This document shows, piece by piece, positions 51,175-63,465 of a stretch of 64,000 nucleotides of DNA. Both the position numbers and the translations under genes were made by a program. This DNA comes from Istiophorus platypterus (lineage: Eukaryota; Chordata; Actinopteri; Istiophoriformes; Istiophoridae): NCBI GenBank assembly GCA_016859345.1, contig CM029119.1:4185609-4249608 (forward strand), written 5' to 3'. The notes under the pieces are model-generated. The model had not been told where the DNA came from. It searched no databases and saw only the letters and a list, made by a program, of their open reading frames with translations. The number at the start of each line of letters is the position of its first letter. Position 1 is the first letter of the stretch.

Positions 51175-53034
51175 TCAGCATTCTGCCTGTATAGCCTTAG
51201 TCATCCAGTCACATCGGGCAACCAGTAGCCTCAGTCTGTCGCCCGATGCCTGGATCAGCTCCTTTCCACTGACGGAGACAAAACAAACGGAGACAAAGAA
51301 GCCGAAGAGACATGAAAAAAAGAAGTCTGAATTTACAAGCTTATTTAACAAAGAAATAAACAAATTTGTTCACATTTGGACTTGAATCATCCCTACCTAT
51401 GGTAGTCCAGTCCAAGCAGACTGACTCCATTAACAGCCAGGATCCTGTCTCCTGGTGCCAGCTTATCACACCGGGCTGCAGGAGAGTCTGGGACCACTGC
51501 ACGGATGAAGAGGCCTTTCATCCTCAAGGAAGTGTCCTGAAAGATGAAGTAAAAATGTCTCTGACCTACAAGATCTTTTGTAGGGCTGCCACACTGCCAC
51601 CACAGTTTTAGTTCCCTGTGAGCTAAATGCTGACCTGGACATGCTAACATGCTCACAGTGACATTGGTAACTTGCTGATGTTTAGCAGGTCTCATGTTTA
51701 GCATGTAGTGTGTTAGCATGCCAATATTATCTACTAAGCAGTAAAAAAGCACAACTCATGTCCGATGATAGTTATTCAGTGTGAAACTTTAGCCATGTTA
51801 GCTACTTATCCTTATCCACCAACAGTCACTAAAGACCTTGCAGTCCTGTTGACAAGTCATAGTATGGATTTTAGGCTGACATGGTAAACTTGTTTGTAAA
51901 CGGTTGCTTATTTAAAAATCCAACAGTCAGAGAGCAACACTGTTAATTGGAGGCATATTTCTGGCCATATGTTGAATGTAGGTCAAATATTCACTCTCTT
52001 TTACTTCTGTTTTTGGTCTCCACCAAACCCTTGTGGGAAATATGTAGCTCTGCTGCTTCTGCTTCACTATGTTCACCAGCTAGTCTCTAAATGCGTCTGC
52101 TGTTTGGTGCTGAGCAGGTAGTGGACAGTGGGTTATCAGACATTTTTCAATGAAAACAGTGCTCTGAGAGCTGAGAGTGTATCAAAAACGGTAACATTGC
52201 AGCCAGATGGCCGGACAATGAGCTGCAACCCACTACAAACATCTGTACAGTCAAAAGGAGCTGCAGATTTGAGTGACACTTCTCTGTTGGTTCATCACTG
52301 TGGTTCACACATTGTCATTTGATATATTATTATACAAATATTGATTATAGTAACTTTAGTGTTTAACTCTGCATGATCTCTATTGCTCACCTTTGTGTCA
52401 ACCAAAGCAAGACCAAGTCCTCTTTCACCTCGCTCCAGTTCCAAGCTAAAAATCTCATCATTATTGCCCTCATAATGGTTGTCCTCCTCTTCCTCCTCTT
52501 CCTTCTCTTCCTGCTCCTCCTCCCCCTCTTTTAGTTCCACAATTTTTTTCAAATATTCTGATTTCAAATGGTCTACTTTCAATGCAGCCAGGCACTCAAA
52601 CACTAATCCACCTAAGGGAGAAAAACAGAAGACAGGTGTTCAGCTCAGTGTCAAGCAAAGAAAAACCTTAAATTTGAATGTCTTTCGATACCTTGCTCAT
52701 GTGCATCTACACCAGCGGACCAGGGAACTGTCTCACTGTCAGCCTTTATCCATTTGTCCTGGCCTGCTTTTACCAGATCGACAGGATCTACGATGTGGGG
52801 GGTGTTGGGCGGGGTGAGGAGACAGGAGGGGTCTAGAGCTGACCTCCTCATCTCACTGCTCTTTGTCTCTCTGATTTGCAACTCCAGATTTCCTAGCTTC
52901 TGGGACAAAAGGAAGGCACCACAGGAACTGAACTCTTCCAGGTAGTTAGTGGAGAGAGGAGAGGGTGGCGATGGCGGCGATGGAGGTAAGTCAGTGGAAG
53001 TAGTAGAGGGGGGTGGGGGGTTCTGGACAGAAGC
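51175..53034 (-). CDS. radil: radil exons encoding the linker, PDZ domain and C-terminus
   Basis: Four exons. The 343-nt exon begins with a Pro/Ser/Thr-rich stretch, likely disordered, and includes LLTPPNTP. The next has an unusual 20-odd residue run rich in Glu, just ahead of the PDZ carboxylate-binding loop GLGL. The PDZ core continues in the 140-nt exon (LFIRAVVPDSPAARCDKL, then GDRILAVNGVSL). The last exon ends ...RLRLLVARCDW and TGA at 51,175-51,177. Confidence 0.88.
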
Positions 53035-54093
53035 CTGAGGAATGGATGATAAATGGCATTAGAACAAGGAGGAAACACATTTAAAAATTGGCTTACTTTA
53101 AAGGAATAGTTTGACATTTTGGAAAATATGCTTATTAGCCATTTTAGAGAAGGTTAGATGCGAGGATTGATACCACTCTTATGTCTGTACACCACATTTG
53201 AAGCCAGAGCCAGTAGTTGGTTAACTTAGCTTAGCATACAGCGATATAACATCTATTTGTGAGCTCTAATATTGTAAGGTCTTGACCTTACTCTGTAAAG
53301 TGCCATCTAGTGAATTGAACTGAATGGCCTCACAGAGCTGCTGCATGGTTGTAGACTCAGAGTCTGCTTTGTATTTGAAACTCCCTGTTGTTTGAGTGGA
53401 AGCAATAAACCAATTTCATGTCCCTTACAGCGAAAGCAGGAGTAGATCCTGTGCTGTAATTTATACTTTATGGAAATGCCAACTTAGCCAAGCATTAAAT
53501 CTTTCATTACGCATATATTTTTCCAACTTCTTCCCATATTATTCATATCGCTACTATGGCTATTTCAAATATCATGTTAAAATCAAAAGGCATAAATGGC
53601 ATTTCTTTTTACCTGGTGCTCCCCATTGGCTGTGACCTCAATGGACTGTGGCCCAGCGAGTAAGGGAATGAACTCTCTAAGCTTGTCCAGCTGTTCCCTC
53701 AGGGCTAAATCTGTTACTGCTCTTCTCAGTTGGAACTGGTAACCCCTGTCAGGCAGCACCAGAGGATGGTGGGTGTCAAAACTCTCCAAAATATTAGCTG
53801 AGGAAGGGAAGGGAATATAGCATTCAGATAAAATGACAACAAATGAGGGGTAAAGATTATATATGAAAATCTTGAGGATTATCATATTTATAATTTGTAT
53901 TGTAAACTGAGGCAGGAATAACAGTCCAACAGTATGATGATCACCAGTTGTTTGAACTGCTGCTTCGTCCTGTACTGATGGAATCCACGTGTGTCTACAG
54001 GGAGACCCTGGGCTGTATAGACACAGCAGGTGGTTCAGCTGGGCCGGACTCAGAGCAGGGTAGTCAGACCGCAAGGATATCCAAGATGTCTGC

Positions 54094-54140
<47 letters not shown>

Positions 54141-57100
54141 TTATATTAAAATGTCAGGCTACAATTATACAACTTTCGTTGTTTACATTTCCATAATGGG
54201 TCAATATATAACTGAGAAATATTCAGTGCTTTGGCAGTGAAGAACAGATCTGGTAAAAGGAATTCTTTTTCTGCTTTATTCCAGTGTAAGCACAATATTT
54301 TCTTGCTATGACTGATCTAACACTTTATCTTTACATTAGTCTTATGAAAACATTTAAACTCATTATGTAACATTTCAAAGGAATGTATAAGAAAAAGTTA
54401 AGAACAGTTTTCCATCATTTATATTGTGATTTATTTCTATCCCAGCACAATTCAATCTCCTCGATGAGGGCAGCAAATGCGGCAAATTTCACCAAATGCC
54501 CCAACACTGATAATAACAGGGCACTGGCCATTAAAGTCAACAAAAAACATCCCAAAATCATTCAACAGGCCAAAGAGGAAACTGTTATCCTGATAAGCCT
54601 GGGACGTTTGGATCCAGACACCTGGTATATTGAAAAATTGACTGGCTTCCTCTTTGATGTTGACCATATCTGTCCAAACTGCAAACTTCTAGGTCGATGA
54701 TCGATTTTGTTGTGGTGGACAAACAACAGCAGCCACTGACAGTGAAACTCAATGACTCTGGCCTGGCCTGTCACGTGTCTGCTGTTGAGAAATTCATCTG
54801 TGTGTAGACCACATGGTGCACAGCACCAGAGGTCATGCTGCACATTCCTCTCAATGAGACCATTGATGCATGATCTCTGGGCCTGTTGGCTGCAGAGATG
54901 GCTCCTGGCCCCATTATGTCCTGGGGAGACGCACTAGGTCACTAGGACTGAGATTCATCACAGAGACTCAGGGTCAGCGAGCTGACTATCTACAGATTGT
55001 GGAAGAGGGGATTTAGTCTTCAGTTTTCACAAGATTAAACTGTTGCATTGAAAAAAAGGTATTTTTGTTGAATGTGTATTGTTTATAAGCCTTTTTTGCC
55101 AAATGTAAATAAAGATAAAAAGATGATTTTGTCTAATGTGTGTTCATTTTGTGACTGCCCCGCTGCTTTCCCGCTCCATCGCTGCTCTGCGTTTTCCTGT
55201 CTGCTGGAGCTTGACCTGTGGTGGTACGGTCAGTGGCCTGGGTCACACCATGAAGGCCAGAGTAGCTGCCAGTGGAGCTGAACCTCCTCTGACTACTGAC
55301 AGCCATGTCATTTTATTCAAGACCTGTGCAGCACAATTTTTGGTAAATAAATGGGGTTTTTTTGTAAATAAATGTGTTTTCTACGAATTTATGTTTTAGT
55401 TCAGTTCTGAAGATGGATTGACACCGAAACATGAGCCTGTGTATACTGTACTGCAGTTTGAAATAATTCCCTTCCAACAAATACACAAAAACTCCTTTTG
55501 TTAAACTTTCTTTCCGTGAGTCTTTCAGAAAGCTATTGATTTAACTTTAAGTAAAATTCAACATTGCTATTTTTATGCATACAAAGCACATCAAAATAAA
55601 AGTCCATCTGACAACAAATGACATGGTAGAAAAGCATAATGCATTTAGGAAATCAAATCAGTATCAAATACTGGATCCCACATGTTTAAATGTTTGTTTG
55701 AGAGTTAAGAATTGGTTTTAGTTTTAGAATTAGGTTAAGGTCAGTGTAAGGTTAAGGGTTGGGGTCAAGCATTTAGTTGTGATGGTTAAGGTTAGGGCGA
55801 GGGGCTAGGGAATGCATTATGTCAGTATTGAAAAATAAGGATGTGTGTTTGTGTGTGTTTGTTTACCTGCAGTAAATTCTTTCTAGGTGTAGCCAGCAGA
55901 TTGATAGCTGATGAGAGTGTGTGTGTGTGCTCCAAGGCCAGTTCTCCCTGCCCAGCTGCATGGGCCCAGTCCAAGAGCAAGTCCAGATTGGCCCGCATTC
56001 GCACGCCTCTGGACCACTGGTAGAAGCCTGGCTCTGAGCCTGTCACCACATCAGGAAAAAGTAAGCTTTCAGATGAATTCCTTTTTGATTTACTTGGGTT
56101 TCTCATTATTAAGGTCTACAGCAAAATGTTTCTCTTTGTCTTTGCAAATGAATGTTGAAGTGGTGTTTCTTCTGCGTTATAGTTCCAGACAGTTTTCCAT
56201 TATTCATGTAATTCCAAACAACCTGTACACATTGAAATCTATCATCTGTATTTGTATTTAAAAAATTCAGATTTTACCATGAAACAGGTGCCCAGAATCC
56301 AGAATCTGTAGAACTACCACAGCAAAAAAATGATCCAAGCAGAAACGTAGAGGATAAAACTGCCAATGTTCTACACTTTTCTTATCAACTTTTCTTTTCA
56401 GCGATCTCAAATGAAATGCTCAAAACTACCAATAAATTTATTTAACAAGTATGATATTTGTATGCGTTGTCTGATATATCTTAATCCTGTGTGACACAGT
56501 CCAAAAATTTATTAAAACACATTACTGAGCCACAATTTTTAATATAAGTCCCTCCCATATACACAGTTGTGTCTGAAAATAGTCCCCATATTTGGACTAG
56601 GGAGTGTGTACAAAATCATACTGTATATTTTGCTATGCAGTTGTGACAGACCATACTACATTTAGCATTTTTACACCTGCACACAAGGCCAATATCCACT
56701 CTTAATTAAGCTATTAATTTCTAATAGTTTAATTACAAACATATATAATTCACAATGTTTGATATTTTATCTTTAAATTTTTTTTTTCTAAATCTTATTT
56801 TGACTCTTATTGAAATTATTTCTCTCTGTTCAGCTCTGGTCCTTTTCAAACCACAGTCTCAAGAGTACACTACCCTGTGTTTCACTGCACATACAGACAA
56901 ACAAAACCTTTAATCCTCATACATGGGATGAAAAAATACACACATTTCCCCCTTGTCCCACAACAAACGAACAATATGGGCTGGTTGTTTTAGGAAATGA
57001 CTCAGCATTAAAAAAAGTAAAACATAAAAGTAAAAGTAAAACATATTTATAGCAGCCACTGGGCTTGGGGCTGAATGGGTCTTTTCATCAAATTTATTGA

Positions 57101-60100
57101 CAATAAGTAAAAGATAAGAACAGCACCTGCCATAACCTTCAACCTGTAATTTATATACTATTTTATCTTTGGCTTTACAGCAGAAATACTTGTGTTTCAG
57201 TATGTACTCCTCACACTTCAGAAGTGTTGAAAAGGAGACTGGTGTTTTGCAGGGAATGCCATGGGTCGTGTCAGCCACTAGGTGGCAGAGCAGTCACGAC
57301 TAAACATGACTGTCACATCATGGAGCTGGTTATCCAGAGGCTCTGGCGACTACATATGAGACTGAACAAGGAAACCTGTGAGGAAGGAGGGCAGCTAAAA
57401 GTGATATTCAGTGTGATGTGCAGAATACAAAGCTGCAGTAACAATGGGAATAACATCCAAATATACGCAAGACTATAAAAAAGTGTTATCACACCTTTTA
57501 AAATATATTTGGCACTGAAACATTTGCTCAGTTGTACGATTTGAGTACGATCTGCCTTCTTTTTTGACTCATGGTGAAAAAAAATATCAACGTGTGAGAT
57601 ACTTAAATAAGACAAAGAGTCTGCAGCCATGCTAGCTGTTCTGTGAGGCTGCACCTATGCACAGTGGTGTTTTGAGCTACATTCTAGCAATGATATTTGC
57701 ATGTTGATGTTTAGCGGCCATAACTGGCAATAAACTCAAAGTGCAGCCCAGGCTGTCGGGAATGTGGTTCGTTTTTCAAGTATTTGGTCTTAAAACCACA
57801 GTATAGTACAAACAGAAATTTTGGCTTAATGCTAGCGTGAGATGAAAGGTCAAAGGGGAATCAAAGCTTTTACCAATCATCCACCGGACATCATCTGTGT
57901 TCAATTTCAGACAATCAATAGTTGATGAGATGGTTCCATAAAAACTAAAGTCAGGGGATGACAAAAGTCATTAGAATACATCATATGGGTGTAGCGAACT
58001 TTCATGAAAATCCATATACATTGATAGTCACTGAGATGTTTCAGGCTGGTCCAAATGGGTGGACCAACCAACTTTCCAACTGATGGACTAAGACCAGACC
58101 AACATCACCAGAATAGACACGTGGACATGGACATGAACAGCAAAACAGTTGCTTTTTATTACTTGTGACTTTATTGTTAAGTCTTTTAAGTCATATGGAT
58201 TTAGACAATATGTGTGTGCACGTGGTTTAACTGAGTTTTTTTCTGCCTAAAGGTAAAAGTACTGAATGGGCCCACTGTTAATGTAGTGTATGTGGGCTCT
58301 CGTGCACCGGTACCTCTCTCCATGAGTGAGTTGACGAGTGATGCATTGATAAAGTAGAAGAGGTAGCCAACGAGCTGAGAGGAAATCTCTGGATGGAGCT
58401 GACAGTCTGAGAGTAGTATCCAGGCCTCGTTCAGGACCTCCACAACTTGCTGGATCTCACCAGGGACCTGTAGTCCACTGGTACCAAGGACACAGGCACT
58501 CTCCCCGTTCCCCTGCCGGTCTGGACTCTCTCTGAACGGGTTGCAGTCCAGAAGCCCAGGTAGGATGGGGTACAGAACCTGATAAGACAGAAGTGATGTC
58601 ATGAATTGAACTACGCAGCTCGAAGTGACTCACTCATCCATGTGGAGCTGCAGATTGTTGACAATTCCTGTGAGTCAATTTGAGGTTGGAAAGGTTTAAC
58701 GTTGTGTGGTCAATGTTCTAATCACTGGGGTAAACTAAATCATGTATCCCTCTGACCCAGATTTCAGACCACCCATTTAGCCTCTACATCCCTCTCTCTC
58801 TCTCTCCATTTCACACCACAACATAAGCTGATATAAGATTAATTTTACCTAACCAGCATTTGTAGAAATAAAGGGAGATAGTTTGTAACATATCCTCTCT
58901 TCTAGGCAAAGGTCCTCACTGCTCTTCAGAGGGAGCCGAGACAACGATGGCTTTGTTCAGGCTAATTGTACACAGACATCCCCTTTCCCCTCCAATCTTG
59001 CTTTTACACCCACCAAGCTTCCGAGGCCAGCGCCAGCCGTAGATCCACATTCCTAAAAAGCTGAATATGGCTCATGTGGGCTTGGCATGGCTCTGCAACA
59101 AGACTGCTGAGTGAAGAGTTCTGAAGGAATCCACCCCGAGCAGATCAGTTTACATTTACTGTAAGGCCCCACAGCCAGGGCAGGCTGAACATGAACAGTA
59201 CAACATAACAGCCACAGCTCCCATCACACATGAGACAATAGAAATGGGTTAACATTAACATTAAATAATCATGCATTGTTTCTGGTTGGAAAATGTCACT
59301 AAGCGGAGCCAAGCCAGAGAGGATTCATTCATTCAAAATGTTGGATTCTGGGATTACCACATGCATCATTGGCATGTATTCTCTCAGAGTCAAAAATAAA
59401 GTGTGTATTTTGTGTTGTTTGCTTATTTGTGCATTCATTGTGATGGGGACAAGTAACTGCACAGTATGACCACAGGCCTGTTTAAGTGCGTCTGTATTCA
59501 TTACTGCATGTCTTCAGCTGGAATAGTTGCTCACCAGTGGCGCCTTTTGTTTTCCATCCCACAGCAATTACACTCACATCGATTGGACGAGCATGAAATA
59601 GACCAAAATAAACACAAATTTAAGAAAATGTTACCCCTTCTGATTCGATTTAGATCTGAGCTTGCACTGAATATGGTAGAGTTAGTGTCACTGTCTGTCT
59701 TGTTGGATGGTGGAGAGTAAGTAGAGCAAAAAATAAACTTCCTTAGTTAAACTGTATCCTGGGTCAGACTGGCTATACTACGCAAGCTCCGACATAAATC
59801 ACTGTGTCATCTCTGCACTAATGAAGCCAAAGGATAAATGCTAGAGTAAATACTTAGGCCTTAGCCAGGTTACTCCCCAGCTTAGGGCTGGTGAATTTAT
59901 CACATTCCTCTTAAATTCTGGTCTGTCAGTTAGGGAAAGATGTGAATAGGAGCCTGCTGTGAAGTGACAGGATTGATGAATGAGGGGACATGCCTGGATT
60001 AACTGGCAAGACCAAGAAAATCTGAAACTATGTCCACACAAAGCCTGCAACATCTGAAAATGCTGTTTACAAGTTAAAACCTGCATTGAGCTCAGTTCAT

Positions 60101-63100
60101 ACTGAAATGGCTACAAATTGAGTTAAGGTCACAATCAGGCATTTTGACATCTATTTTAGTTTATGAACATTATTTTGAAAAACAATGTAATATGTAAATC
60201 AGATATTTAATCCATCTCGACCCCTTTTCCAGGCTTTCGAGACAAAGTTGACAAACTTATGATCATTTTGAACATCAGAATATTTCAGGCTTTGCTGATC
60301 CATTTCATGGAAAACTCGGACACATAAGCCATCATGGTATAGTATGCACAAAACACAGGAAAAATGATCGATCGCACAGCTCACATAGTCTGTTTGTTTT
60401 CCTTCTAAATACATTTGAATCTCTCCACCTTCATAGCCAGAGGAAGAAAACCAGCTCTAAAATGTGCAACTAATGATCTTTGGCTTCTAGATAAATGAGA
60501 TTTAACGTATGATTAACAGCCATACTTGTAATTTATATGCAACTATGCCACTAATTTCAATTGTAAAAAGATATTTTCAAACCATTTTTCCGCAGACCTT
60601 ATTTAAAGCGTGGAGGGAAAGTTGCAAGACAAATTACCCCTGTACATACACTACGTATCACCTTACCAGAGGGCTGAACAGACCTCTTTAGCACACAGAG
60701 AAAGGTGTGATTTAGCCAGATAAACACTTTCTTCTTCACTCTATCCTCTGCCATTTGAATCCAATAATTCCACCATGTATCATGTACCAATGCCTCCCTG
60801 AAGGGAATCTCTACACTCATAAGTTGCCAGCACCGCAGGGAAATTTTGCTACAAAGCAACATGTCAATTGAACATTGAAATTAAAACTTCAGGAACATAG
60901 TGTATTAAATTTCTGAATTATTCATGGATTTACTGACAAACCACATCTGGAAGTCATTTGCTTTAGAAAAAATGTATGCTGTATATGCTGTATGCTGTCT
61001 GAGAGCAGGTAGTTAGATAACCACATCCTCCTGCACTGAGCGAAAAATGTGCTGTCCCAAACTTACAGGACAGCAGCTATTTATGAATTCCTATAGTTTC
61101 CTCTTTAGAGATAAAATGTCATGTTACCGACTCATTCCCTGCATGGGAAAAGGCAAAATGTCCATCTGATTTCCAACTGGCAGGACATGTGAGAGCTTGG
61201 CTTGGCTGCAGCTCCTGTCAGACCAGTGCTAATGGTACCGCTGATGTAGCTCCCTACTTGACAAGGTTTCCTTTTGCTCTGGCCCTGTGCTCACCAGTGG
61301 GGCATTGCCAGTTTGGAGCATCTTGGCTGTGTAGGAGAGATTTTTCTGTCATTTCAGCTACTGACTGAGAAGGAAGACATTTTCAAAAAAGAGTAGATTA
61401 GTTATCATTCTGTCGACTTAAATATATCATTCTTCTTATTAGTATTTTTTGGGTCAGTGTTTTTACCCTGACCCACAATGCTCCACTGGAAATTAAGTTT
61501 GAAACTTTCCTAGTACAATTCCATGTAATGGGTGTGGTGCTTCAGTTGAACTGCACACAACTGGATGATGTGGTTCCACCGAAATACCATTTTCTCTTTT
61601 TCCGAGTGTATCTCTGTGAGAAAACTGAATGATTTTGCATAATCAAATTTTGCATGTTTAGGCAGCCTTTACAGGCACTATCATACGCCTTCAGTAGACT
61701 TGTCCTTAAACCAGAAATTCTTTTTCGTATTAGCAGGAGTGATGTAAAGCAAAGGAATATTCACTCCTGTTTATGAGAGCCTTGATCAATTCTTTTTTAA
61801 TTTATGACTTTTGCAGGGGACAAGACAACCTGAAATTCTCCGTTGGTTGAGCACTATGAGCAACTGTTGTTACCGTCGACACAGTCATTTGTTTCACTGA
61901 TAGTATAGAAATATTGATTGGCACAGCTTTAAGATCTTACCTTGTACAGCTGTTACTGTCTGGGAACCATCTGTTCCTGATTAGCCCATCTATCACTGAA
62001 GAACACATTCTTTGTGTGCCAGTTTTATAAAGTAAAACATGTCTTTTACTTCATTTTTATACCCAACAGCTTGTCACAGCTGATCAATTGAAATATTAGA
62101 GGTTGCAATGCAAAGCTTCCCTGGCAACATTTGATTTCTTCATCCTCCCCCAAAACACACATACACACACCGAAACACACAAAGGCCCTTGGTGTCCTGT
62201 CTCTCTCCCATGTCATAATGCCCCCAGTGTGGTCTGGCAGTGTGGCTGCTGGGTCTATTAAAAAGCTGTCAGAGCAACTAACTGGGTCCTTTATTCTCAG
62301 CCCATCTCTAATTATTTTCATTTCTTAAACTACACATCATCATCTAGATGATGAACTAGATGGAGCCTGGTTACATGCTTCTCCTCTGGCCCAGAAAATG
62401 TTGCCTAAGGTTGATATGTACCTTTCCACAGTAGAAACCAGTATACCAGCATATTCACATAAATACTTGGGATACCATGACATTATATCAGTTCTTTCTG
62501 ACAAAGGTCGAGTGTAACTATTTACTTTAACTAAACAATGGATGTACACACACCTAATTAAATGTTGTGTATCCTCCACCTGTGTGCTCGGTCAACCTCT
62601 CACCTTGGTGATGTAGTACACACACTGCTGGAAGGCGAGCATGATGACCTCCTCCAGAACGGCCATTGTTTCCTCACTGGCGGAACGAACACAGGACAGA
62701 TGAAGCTCCAGCAGGGCTGAAAAGCACAAACATATAAATACACATGTATAAATGATTAGGGTGCAGTTTGGGTTTGCACTCTTTGGCAAGAAGGTGAGAA
62801 AAATAAAAGCTGGTTGGGCTGTTTTTATTATTTGGAAATATTTTAATATAAGTTATCTGTTAGCTGTCCTTTATTAGTGCTGCAAGGAGCTTAAGATGAA
62901 GAAAATAAATGTTTCTGGTGAGTTTGTATTTAGATCTTAACCTTTTCATGCATGAACATTTCACATCTGTAAAAGCAGGTCTTTGTTGTGATGGTCATTA
63001 TTTAAGATGATAGAACAGGTGAAATTTAATAGAAAAATTATACCAACAGTGCAGCTTAACTGCTCATATTGCTACATAGTCACTGATTCACACGCAAAGG

Positions 63101-63465
63101 TCAACAGGTGACTGACCTAAGTTCTCCACTTCCTTGATCTCATCCTCCTCCCTCTCTTCTTCCTGTTCCTGTCCCTGCTCAGTCCTGGTTCTCCACTCCA
63201 AAATAAGAGGCAACTGGTACTGGATAAACTGCAGCAGCTCCAGACTGTTTGACATCCATGCCACCAGTGGGCGCAGTCCTGAGATCAGCTCACACAGGCT
63301 GAGAGGGCGGAGGTCCTCTGGGTTTGAGCCTTCACCACTGAGACTGCAAGACAGGATGACAGACCTGCAGTGATCTCTCTGAAGTGTGAAATGTTTTTGT
63401 TGAAGAGAAACTGTAAGATACACTTACACTTCAGGCTGAACTGCAGCTAGATCCTTAGTCTGGTC
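51175..63465 (-). CDS. radil: radil, C-terminal part (DIL and PDZ domains)
   Basis: Rap GTPase effector that links Rap signalling to cell adhesion and migration (known for zebrafish and human RADIL). Eleven exons join in phase into 1,944 nt (647 aa plus stop): 63,428-63,465; 63,117-63,343; 62,604-62,716; 58,314-58,578; 55,867-56,039; 53,945-54,089; 53,613-53,797; 52,692-53,034; 52,391-52,611; 51,397-51,536; 51,175-51,268. The dilute (DIL) domain covers in-window residues about 15-380 (VAWMSNSLELLQFIQ; VLYPILPGLLDCNPF; LRSDYPALSPAQLNHLL). A Pro/Ser linker with LLTPPNTPHIVDPVDL follows, then an acidic run and a PDZ domain (about 548-640; GERGLGLALVDTK, PGDRILAVNGVSL). The RA and FHA domains lie beyond position 64,000. 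RASIP1 shares RA-FHA-DIL but lacks the PDZ seen here. The full protein is about 1,000-1,100 aa in vertebrates. Confidence 0.9.
51615..51800 (+). repeat. Dispersed repeat with ATGCTAACATGCT-type motifs
   Basis: Multiple ATGCTAACATGC, TTTAGCATG and GTTAGCATG units, typical of a widespread fish interspersed repeat. Intronic, between the two halves of the radil PDZ coding sequence. Confidence 0.45.
53097..53240 (+). repeat. Dispersed fish repeat, copy 3
   Basis: Starts AAAGGAATAGTTTGACATTT and ends TTAACTTAGCTTAGCATA, with GATTGATACCACTCTTATG between. It lies in a radil intron, just upstream (in gene orientation) of exon 52,692-53,034. Confidence 0.55.
53613..63465 (-). CDS. radil: radil exons encoding the DIL (dilute) domain
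   Basis: Seven exons from the window edge to 53,613. The 38-nt exon 63,428-63,465 is the smallest: it reads DQTKDLAAVQPE and splices in phase 2 to the next exon. The exon 63,117-63,343 ends in a Glu-rich segment. The 58.3-58.6 kb exon carries the most diagnostic stretch (VLYPILPGLLD, then FFINA-like YLFYFINASLVNSLMERG). DIL domains occur in class V myosins, afadin, RASIP1 and RADIL. Confidence 0.85.
54094..54138 (+). repeat. (CA)n microsatellite
   Basis: About 21 CA units right at the acceptor of radil exon 53,945-54,089, so the polypyrimidine tract is a TG/GT repeat on the coding strand. Confidence 0.95.
54460..55020 (+). pseudogene. Decayed HIPK-like protein kinase copy
   Basis: Lies in a radil intron on the opposite strand. 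The plus strand shows pieces of a homeodomain-interacting-protein-kinase-like domain: ALAIKVNKKHPKIIQQAKEE and TGFLFDVDHICPN (N-lobe, 54,500-54,680); then, after a frameshift and loss of roughly 50 codons including the HRD catalytic loop, VVVDKQQQPLTVKL and LNDSGLACHVSAV (DFG reads DSG), TAPEVMLHIPLNETIDA and SLGLLAAEM, and in further frames LCPGETH and LRFITETQGQRADYL (to 55,018). There are stops near 54,807 and 54,867. The intronless layout and AATAAA at 55,108 suggest a retrocopy. No active kinase is possible. Confidence 0.7.
55700..55812 (+). repeat. Degenerate GGTTA(A)GGTTAGGG repeat
   Basis: A run of GGTTAAGG, AAGGTTAAGGG, GGTTAGGGCG and GGCTAGGG units: an interstitial, telomere-like degenerate tandem repeat frequent in fish introns. 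Confidence 0.6.
57640..58085 (+). repeat. Dispersed fish repeat (same superfamily as 51.6 kb)
   Basis: Contains GCATGTTGATGTTTAGC, AAAGTCAGGGGATGAC, GTCATTAGAATACATC and TTTCAGGCTGGTCCAAA, a string of motifs seen together in many fish genomes. It lies in a radil intron. Confidence 0.5.
58620..62600. other. Long radil intron without recognised features
   Basis: About 4 kb between exons 58,314-58,578 and 62,604-62,716. Contains a short CT run (58,794-58,806) but no exon, pseudogene or transposon that I can support. Confidence 0.4.

Noticed and set aside
52479..52817. Plus-strand Ser-rich ORF
   Set aside because: Antisense shadow of the Glu-rich radil exon.
51175..63465. Call of RASIP1 or afadin for the DIL-containing gene
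   Set aside because: A PDZ domain lies after DIL with the LLTPPNTP linker, which fits RADIL; RASIP1 lacks PDZ and afadin differs around its PDZ.
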